Assembly: GCA_963989385.1 (NCBI GenBank)
Contig: OZ022498.1
Coordinates: 2,115,501 to 2,179,500 of the forward strand
Direction of reading: 5' to 3'
DNA length: 64,000 nucleotides
Source of the DNA: Ctena decussata
Lineage: Eukaryota > Mollusca > Bivalvia > Lucinida > Lucinidae
Shown piece by piece: positions 1-8,500 of this stretch; positions within the stretch are counted from its first letter, which is position 1; each line of letters begins with the position of its first letter. The notes beneath the pieces were generated by a model, which was given only the letters and a program-made list of their open reading frames with translations, was not told where the DNA came from and did no database searches. A program made the position numbers and the translations under genes.

Positions 1-186
1 AATTCAGAAAAATAAGAGAATTCAATACTGCTCAGAAAAAGACGAAATTATTTTGTGGACATAATTGTTATCGCTAGTACACGAACCTACCTTTAAAGCA
101 CTTAAGCGGGGGTATAGTCGGATTCTCCGACAGTTCTAGTTTCGTCTTTTTCTGAGCAGTATTGAATTCTCTTATTTTTCTGAATT
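1..186. repeat. Perfect 47-bp inverted repeat with 92-bp loop
   Basis: Positions 1-47 and 140-186 are exact reverse complements. The loop (48-139) is the tail of a Helitron-like element, and its terminal CTAG (136-139) ends exactly where the right arm begins. The left arm reaches the window edge, so it may be longer. Confidence 0.85.
48..139 (+). mobile_element. Helitron-like 3' end (family J tail)
   Basis: The segment holds a GCGGGGGTATA motif, then a hairpin GTCGGA-TTC-TCCGAC (117-131), then AGTT and CTAG (136-139) followed by T. The same order occurs at 8252-8288 with a compensated hairpin. Only the last part of the element is present, with no tandem core. Confidence 0.55.
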
Positions 187-585
187 TGTTGCCACTGAGA
201 AACTCGTCAGATGTTGAAGAAAATAGTCGTTTTCCCTTTTGGTTTATTTTCTTTCGTTGGAATTCCAGTTCTAAAAATAACTATGTTTATTATGTCTATA
301 AGTGCGGGATTTCTGATGCCATTCTCCAAAGGTCAATTTTCCCTTGTCGTGAGCTCTCCTAGAGGTCCTGGCATGGTGGATGGGTTAAAACTATCCCAAA
401 ATGCAATGCAGCATGACCTCAGCTGCGTGATCTATTTTTGGCGCGAACTAAAAATAGCGCTAACTGGTGTGCGAAGCAGAGTTGGGAAATCCCTTGCAAA
501 ACAGTTTTTCTAATATTTTTTTGATTTACACTTTTTAGTGAAACTTATTCATTCCCTTTTATAAGTGCTTTCAAACAACTTGGAT
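187..585. repeat. Interspersed repeat U, copy 1 (no MITE A)
   Basis: The stretch around 310-530 is similar to 15920-16410, for example a shared GGTGGATGGGT followed by a motif containing GCATCATGAC or GCAGCATGAC. In the second copy a 235-bp palindrome (MITE A) lies in the middle; here it is absent. The two short reading frames in this stretch show no domain and look like chance. Confidence 0.5.
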
Positions 586-734
586 GAAAGATCATCAAAT
601 TTATGATGCATTCCAAAGTACAGGAACCTACCTTTAAATGGATTCATGCACATTACAAAAAGTTAATTTCAGTATCTCTGAGGTGTGCAATGGTGAAAAC
701 AGTAACAAAATTGGCTACTGGGCCGATTGTAATT

Positions 735-2416
735 TCATATATAGCCTCCAGAACCTATGGGAACAAAATATTGTTCAGATGGTCCAGGTCACTTTACCAG
801 AATGGCTGCATTGACTATATATGGCAAAACCCTTTAAAAATCTCCTCCACCAGAAACAGTTGACTGTTGGCCTTGAAACTTTGTACATGTATGTAACACT
901 GGGTACACAAGCACAATCAAGATTGTTGGAATGATAACCTTGGGAAAATGCGAGAACAAAAGATTTCATGGAGATAGTGGAAGATTTTTGCATAAAAAAT
1001 GGTATTTACAGTCATCTTAATGAAAACATGAGGATTTGTGAGCATAAGAGGTCAAGGTCATACTTTGACCTTTGATCCATATCTCATATTTCGACAATTA
1101 CATGCCTATATATAGTAAATACATTTAAAAATATTTTCCAGAACCAAGTGACAGATGGCCTTGAAACTTGGTATGTAGCATTGGGTACACAAATCCTACC
1201 AGGATTGTTCAAAAATGGTTGACCTTTTCTTCTTTTACAGCAAGGTCAAGTTTGTTTTCTGGTTCTTTTATATGGTAAAATGCTAGAACATAGATTTCAC
1301 AGAAATCATTGTAGATATTGGCCTAAAAATTGGTACATACAGTCATTTTAGGGAGTCATGAAGATGTGCGAGTACAAGAGGTCAAAAGCATTCTTTGACC
1401 TTTGACCTATGTTTCTCATATTTCTACAGTTTTAAACATGTCCTTTTAAATCCACATGGCCAGTTCTGACTTAATTTCATATAGTGCCTCCAGGGGTTAT
1501 TCAAATGTGCAGGTCACTTAATCATCATTGCTGCCACACCCATATATGGTAAAAATCTCAAAAACTTCTTCTCCAGAATCAATTTAGTGATGGCCTTGAA
1601 ACTTGGTTATGTAGAATTGGGTATTTGAGTGCTTCCAAGATTGTTCAAATACTTTGGTTTGACCATGACCTATTTTAAGGCTAGGTCAAATTTGCTTTCT
1701 GGGGCTTTTATATGGGAAAATGCTAGAACATAAGAGTTCATGGAAATTGTAGAAGATTTTGGCCTAAAAATTGGTACATGCATTATTTAAATGAGAACAT
1801 AAAGATTTGTGAGTACAAGAGGTATTGGTCATTCTATGAGTCTCATATTTTGACACTTTTCAAACAAGTCCTCAAAAGCTACAAGGTCAAGTGTAACCAA
1901 ATTTTTTAAAGAGCCTCTAGGGCTTGCAGGAACGAACATTTGTTCAAGCGGTCCAGGTCACCAGACCAACATGGCGGCCACACCAATATATGGTACACAT
2001 CTTAAAAAAGCTTCTTCTCCAGAACCAATTGACAGATGGTCTTGAAACATTGTATGTAGCATTGGAGACCCGAGTACTGCCAAGATTGTTCAAAAGATGA
2101 TCTTGTGTTGACCTTGATTTTATTTTTTATTTTTTTATTTTTTTTTTTTATTGCAAGGTCAAATTTGCTTTCTGGTGCTTTTATATGGGAAAATGCTGGA
2201 ACATGTGTAGAAGATTTTGGAGCAAAAAATGGTAAAATACAGCCAACTAAATGAGTACATGAACATTTTTGAGTAATAGAGGTCAAGGTCATTTTTTTAC
2301 TTTTAACCAATGTCTCATATTTTGACACTTTCAGGTTTGTCCAAATCGTGATCCTATAGTTTAAACTTTGACCTTTTTACTCAGGTGAGCAATTCAGAGC
2401 CTCATGACCCTATAGT
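735..2416 (+). mobile_element. Tandem-core Helitron-like element, family K (diverged)
   Basis: The block consists of about 400-450-bp repeat units, each with a 'ggccttgaaacttggtatgt' type segment and the half-site motif AAGGTCA. It is the reverse complement of the family at 59355-61045. It ends with CTCAGGTGAGCAATT, a decayed hairpin and CTATAGTT, matching the right end of the K copy at 7470-7522. It lies in the ABHD14 intron upstream of the first visible exon. No coding sequence was found. Confidence 0.6.
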
Positions 2417-2449
2417 TTAAGATGTATGTCCCCGTTATATGAATTTCAG

Positions 2450-2590
2450 GCTATGGTAAAAGCCCTGATGCAAGTGTTGTTGATCATGCTAAGTACCTTG
2501 AGGAAGTGATTATGGGTCTCAAGCTGAAGAAACCTGTGATAATCAGCCCCTCAATGAGTGGGAGCTTCTCACTGCCATATCTTTTTAAAG
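2450..2590 (+). CDS. ABHD14: ABHD14-type exon with nucleophile serine
   Basis: The acceptor is TTTCAG at 2444-2449 and the donor GTATGT at 2591. The exon starts in phase 1 (GC completes a glycine codon) and ends with one base of the next codon. It encodes GYGKSPDAS through LPYLFK. The central serine of SPSMSG corresponds to the catalytic serine of the family. Confidence 0.9.
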
Positions 2591-5500
2591 GTATGTTTGT
2601 ATTTATACATTTATAATTATATCCCCTTTGATTTTCCTTCAGAGAAACAGTGTTCATACTTTTATGAACAACATTTGGTAATGCAATGTTGTTTGTATGC
2701 AACAACACATGTAATCAAACAACACCATTGGCCATTGTAATGTTCTGTTTGATGTCAAGTCATAGTGATGGCCATTTAACGTATGCGGCTTACCTGTTGG
2801 TTAGTGACATGTTTTTGTTGTATACTTTACAAATGTTGCTCTTAAAAATTGAAAATGATGCTCAAAATACAGAACTTCAATGGCATGAACCCTGATGGCT
2901 CGTTAACTCTGCCAGGCTAGAACTCTTTCTTTGACCCCTAGAAGTCACTTTATTAAGAAACTAACCCTGGATGGCTAGAACTACCTTTGGCTGGAACTAA
3001 TTTTCATGGTGCCAAGCATGTTCGAGCCAACGAAGTTCTACTGTAATTTTAAATTAAATGTAATTATAAGAGACAAATTTCAGTGGACGTAACACAAAGG
3101 GTCCTGTTTAAAGTTAACACGAAAGCCCAAAGGGCGTTACTTTGAACATGACGCATTGTGTTCATACTTTCATGCACATCAGAAAAATGAAATCTACTTC
3201 TTAAATGAAATGAGCCACGACATGAGAAAACCAACAATGTGGTTGTGCGCCCAGTGCAGACTCAGATCAGCCTGGGCATCCGCCCAGTCTGATCAGAATC
3301 TTCGCTGTCCGCATGAAGGTAGCTTAGACCCTAAGCTACCCTTTGAGCAACAAGCGGAGAGTCTAATCAGACTGGGCGGATGCCCAGGCTGATCTGAGTC
3401 TGCGCTGGGCGCACAACCACATTGTTGGTTTTCTCGTGTTGTGGCTCAAATGGTGTTTTCCCATCTCTATAAAGACAACAATGATCTACATCAGTCTTAT
3501 GAAATTCAGCTACGAGATTGGTTTGCTCATCTAAGACAATCCGAAAAAAAACCTGGATCCGTCGTTTTAGAAATAATCACACAAATCTAGATCCCTTCCA
3601 TAAGATGGATCTATTTTTTTTTTTTATCATTTTGGAAGGGAAAACTCCTGTCTTATAACTGAAGAAATATGGTAGCATGTCTTAAAGCTTCTGTTGACAA
3701 TAGTATCTTAATCCTTAAAGCACCAAAAATTAAATACCATATTTGTCATAATAAGTGCACATGTTCTAAGAAGCACACACTTAGCATGATTTTGAGAAGC
3801 ATCCCTCTTGTCGTGTTAAATGCACATACTTTATTTTCACCTAATACATGTATTTGACTTGTATATGCCAATATTATTGTAAAGCACATTCGCCCAAGCT
3901 TTGATTCGTTTTGGTGTGTGTGCTAAATAGAATGACTTTTTTAGGCAAACATGAAACTTTTTTGCACACTGCACTTATTACGGTGAGTCCAGTAGCTCAA
4001 TTTCAAACAGAGTAGATCCAGAGGAGGCGGCTCATAATGAGCCACCTCATCTGGATCTACATTGTTTGCCCTTCTCTTTGAGTTCTAAATGTGATATAAC
4101 CTGGATGAAACATTTTCTGTCCAGTCTGATCATTGTCTTTGCTGTGTGCTTGAAGGGTAACTAAGGGTCAAGCAGCTACCTCCATGCCAACAGTGAAGAC
4201 CCTGATCAGACTGGGCTGCTGCCCAGGCTGATCTGAATTTTCGCTGGGTGCACATTCCACTCTGTTGGTTTTGTCATGTTGCAGCCCAAATGTTGCAGTA
4301 GTCAATAGAGGGATGGTACCAGTTTGCCAGTATCTATCACTATGGTTATTAACCCATTCCATTCGGGTTACCTCTTTAGGGGTATCTGGGCAAACAGTTT
4401 GGATCCAGATCAGGCCCCACAAACGTGGTGCCTGATCTGAGATCCAAACTGTTTGCTGCCTAAACATAATTATACCCCCGCTTTGAAAAAGTGGGGGGTA
4501 TACTGGTTTACATCTGTCCGTAGTTCCGTCCGTCCGTCCTTCTGTCCTTCCGTAATTCCGTAACACTTTTTCGTCAAAGATATCTCTAGAACCGTATAAG
4601 ATAGAAACTTCATATTTGGTATACAGGATGACAACGACAAGTTGTATCGTGGGATTGAGAATGGACCCTGTCCTGCTTGTTCGTCCCTGTATTTGTTCAC
4701 TTTTCTTTCTCTCCACTTTTTTTCGTCAAAGATATCTCCGCAACGGTATAAGATAGAAAGTTAAAATTCAGTATACAGGTTAACACTGACAATCTGTATC
4801 GTGGGATAGAGAACCAGCCTTCTCCTATTTTTTCTTCCTGTATTTGTTCACTTTTCTTTCTCTCCATGCATTCAGTACTGTAATTTTTCGTAAAAGATTT
4901 CTCAGCAACTATTCAAGGTGGAAGGTTTATATTTGTTATAAGAGTTGACAATGACTTGTTGTATCGTGGGATTGAGAATGGGCCTCCTCCTGCTTGTTCT
5001 TCCCTGTATTTGTTCACTTTTCTTTCTCTCTACACTTTTTCGTCAAAGATATCTCCGCAACTGTATGAGATAGAAAGTTAAAATTTGGTATAACAATGAT
5101 AAGTTGTATTGTGGGATAGAGAACCGGCCTTCTCCTATATGTCCTTCCCTGTATTTGTTCACTTTTCTTTCTCTCTATGCATTCAGTACTGTAATTTTTC
5201 GTAAAAGATTTCTCAGCAACTATTCAAGGTGGAAGGTTTATATTTGTTATAAGAGTTGACAATGACTTGTTAGCTCACCTGAGCCGAAGGCTCAGAGGTG
5301 AGCTTATAGGATGGGAGTCGAGCAGTCGTCCGTCCGTCCGTGGGTGCGTGGGTGCGTCAACACTTTCAAACATTAATATCTCAGAGACCAGTGGGCCGAT
5401 CGCAATCAAATTTTATCTGAAGCATCATTTGGGTGGGGGAAAGGCTGCATTAGGTTTTGGTGCCGATCAGCTAAGAACTCTGGTTTCCATGGCAACAGAT

Positions 5501-8500
5501 AGCCCCCATAGGGTTATAATGGGGAAAACGGCGTCATCACGTTTTCTCAAATGTTTTTGATTAGATCCTTATCATACTTGCAGGTAATGATGACATACAC
5601 AAGAGCTTGGATGAGTTCGAAATTTGGTCGGATTCGAGCACAGACTACGGAGTTAGCTGCCCTTGAGCGTTTGAAAAAAATCCCATAGGGTTATAATGGG
5701 GAAAATGGCGTCATCACGTTTTCTCAACTGTTTTTGCTTAGATCCTTATCATACTTGCAGGTAATGATGACATACATAAGAGCTTGGATGAGTTCGAAAT
5801 TTGGCCGGATTCTAGCACAGACTACTGAGTTAGCTGCCCTTGAGCATTTGAAAAAAATCCCATAGTGTTATAATGGAGAAAACAACGTCATCACATATTT
5901 GTAGAAAAACTTTGTCATCGCTCTATTGCCTACATTTCTCAACGGATTTTAAAATAACTTCACACAAATGTAGGGCGTGACAATATCTCGAGCAAGTTCA
6001 ACTTTCAGGATGCTGCGCCCAAGGTCAAGGTCACTGTGGCTATTTTTAGAAAAACTTTGTCAGCGCTCTAGCACCTACATTTCTCAGTGGATTTTAAAAT
6101 AACTTCACACAAATGTAGGGCATGACAATATCTCGAGCAAGTTCGACTTTCAGGATGCTGTGCCCAAGGTCAAGGTCACTGTGGCTATTTTTAGAAAATC
6201 TTTGTCATCGCTCTAGCACCTACTTTTCTCCATGGATTTGAAAATAACTTCACACAAATGTAGGGCATGACAATATCTCGAGCAAGTTTGACTTTCAGGG
6301 TGCTGCACCCAAGGTCAAGGTCACTGTGGCTATTTTAAGAAAAACTTTGTCATCACTCTAGCGCCTACATTTTTCAACCGATTTTAAATCAAATTCACAC
6401 AAATGTAGGGCATGACAATATCTCCAACAAATTTGACTTTCAGGGTGCTGCATCCAAGGTCAAGGTCACTGTGGCTATTTTTAGAAAAACTTTGTCATCG
6501 CTCTGGCGCCTACATTTCTCAATAGATTTTAAAATAACTTCACACATGTGTAGGGCATGACAATATCTTGAGCAAGTTCGACTTTCAGGGTGTTGCACCC
6601 AAGGTCAAGGTCACTGTGGCTAATTTTAGAAAAACTTTGTCATGGCTCTAGCACCTACATTTCTCCATGGATTTTGAAATAACTTCACACAAATGTAGGG
6701 TATGACAATATCTCGAGCAAGTTCGACTTTCAGGGTGCTGCGCCCAAGGTCACGGTCACTGTGGCTTTTTTTAGAAAAACTTTGTCATCGCTCTAGCACC
6801 TACATTTCTCAACGGATTTTAAAATAAATTCACACAAATGTAGGGCATGACAATATCTCGATCAAGTTTGACTTTCAGGGTGCTGCAATCAAGGATTTTG
6901 ATTAGATCCTTATCATACTTGCAGGTAATGATGACATACATAAGAGCTTGGATGAGTTCGAAATTTGGTCGGTTTCGAGGGAGTTAGCTGCCCTTGAGCG
7001 TTTGAAAGAAATCCCATAGTCTTATAATGGAGAAAACAACGTCATCACATTTTCATTTTTCATTGGATCCTCTTCATACTTGCAGGTAATGAGGATATGC
7101 ATAAAAGCTTGGATTAGTTAGCATTTTGGCTAGATCCCACCACTGACTATGGAGTACCTGCCCTGAGCATCCAAAAAATCAATGTCGCCACTTTTTCTTG
7201 GTTTCTACTGATCTGATCCTTTTCAAACTTGCAGATAATGAGGAAATGCATAATATCTTAAACAAGTTTAAATTTTTGCCAGATCAGGCCAACCACTACA
7301 AAGTTAGCTGCCCTTGACAGCTCTGTCTATTGTGCTCTTGATTGGATACTTTGTAAACTTGCATATATTAAATGAGGGCATACATGATGTTTTGGATGAG
7401 TTTAATTTTCAGCCTGATTGGACCACTGACTGTGGAGTTAGCTGCCCTTGAGCATCTTAAATATCCCTATAGGTTTACAATGTCTCTCAGGTGAGCAATT
7501 GTTGCCCTTTGGGCTACTTGTTGTAATGTGGGATTGAGAACGGGCCTTCTCCTGCTTGTTCTTCCCTGTATTTGTTCACTTTTCTTTCTCTCCATGCATT
7601 CAGTACTGTAATTTTTCGTAAAAGATTTCTCAGCAACTATTTAAGGTGGAAGGTTTATATTTGTTATATGAGTTGACAATGACTTGTTGCATTGTGGGAT
7701 GTAGAACAGGCCTTCTCTTTGTTTTTCCTTGTATTTGTTATTTTTTCTCTCTCTCAACACTTTTTTGTCAAAGGTATCTCAGCAGTGTTATAAGATAGAA
7801 AGTTCATATTTGGTATACAGTTTGATAACAACTGGTTGTATCGTGGGTTTGAGAATGGGCCTCCTTCTCTTTGTTTTCCCTGTATATGTTCCTTTTTCTT
7901 TCTCTCCAAACATTTTTGTCAAAGATATCTACGCAACAGTATAGGATAGAAAGTTGATATTTGTTATATAGGTTGGCAATGACAAGTTGTATCATGGAGT
8001 AGAGAACTGGCCTTCTCCTGTTTGTTCTTCCCTATATTAGTTCACTTTTGTTTCTCTCCATGCATCCAGTACTGTTATTTTTCATGAAAAATTTCTCAGC
8101 AAATTTGCAGGATCATATTTGGTAAATGACTTGACAATGAATTATGACACTTTTCAGAGCAGAGTTCTCAGCAACTATTCAGCATAGACTGCTCATACAT
8201 TTCTTTCATGTTTTGTTTTCTCCATACAGCCCATATACATTGGAAGCGCCGCAGCGGGGGTATAGTCAGATTTTCTGACAGTTCTAGTTTCTACAAGCGT
8301 TAGTTAGACCAATATTGTCAAAATATTCTTGATTTTTGATGCAGACAACAATTTCAGCAGACGACAAAAAAAAAAACAGAATACAATGGGTTAACTTAAA
8401 AATACAGTAAATGCTCAAAGCATTGGGACAGATTAGTTAGAGCAAACAGTGAAGATCCAGCAGTCTGATCAGGATCTGCACCATTTGCCATTCCTGCTTC

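Larger units (their letters stand above)
5272..7522 (+). mobile_element. Tandem-core element, family K, nested in J
   Basis: It starts AGCTCACCTGAGCC with a hairpin formed with GGCTCAGAGGTGAGCT, and has a CCGTCCGTCCG run. It ends CTCAGGTGAGCAATT, then hairpin GCCC-TTT-GGGC, then TACTTGTT. Flanking sequence on both sides is a family J unit. The J motif GACTTGTT abuts the left end and ACTTGTT occurs at 7516-7522; this is either a 7-bp target duplication or the element's own CTTGT terminus. The core carries the 177-bp and 145-bp arrays. No coding gene. Confidence 0.65.
4471..8287 (+). mobile_element. Tandem-core Helitron-like element, family J
   Basis: The left end reads TATACCCCCGC, followed by a CCGTCCGTCC run. 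The core is made of diverged units containing TCGTCAAAGATATCTC and TGTATTTGTTCACTTTTC. The right end has the inverse motif GCGGGGGTATA, the hairpin GTCAGA-TTT-TCTGAC (8265-8279), AGTT and CTAG (8284-8287). A second element (family K, 5272-7522) is inserted in it. No transposase ORF is visible, so it is non-autonomous. It fills most of the ABHD14 intron between exons at 2590 and 8825. Confidence 0.65.

Noticed and set aside
4168..4716. 182-codon minus-strand frame
   Set aside because: It crosses a decayed MITE A and the left end of family J; its CCGTCC run gives the low-complexity arginine, threonine and aspartate stretch. No homology recognised.
5267..5560. 97-codon frame starting in the family K left end
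   Set aside because: Starts within the terminal hairpin and runs through the CCGTCC tract and the first array unit; other copies of the element do not preserve it.
7516..7522. 7-bp ACTTGTT target duplication of family K taken as proof of a cut-and-paste transposon
   Set aside because: The K family terminus itself ends in CTTGT (seen inverted as ACAAG at 59355), so the match to the left flank may be coincidence; Helitron-type elements make no duplication.
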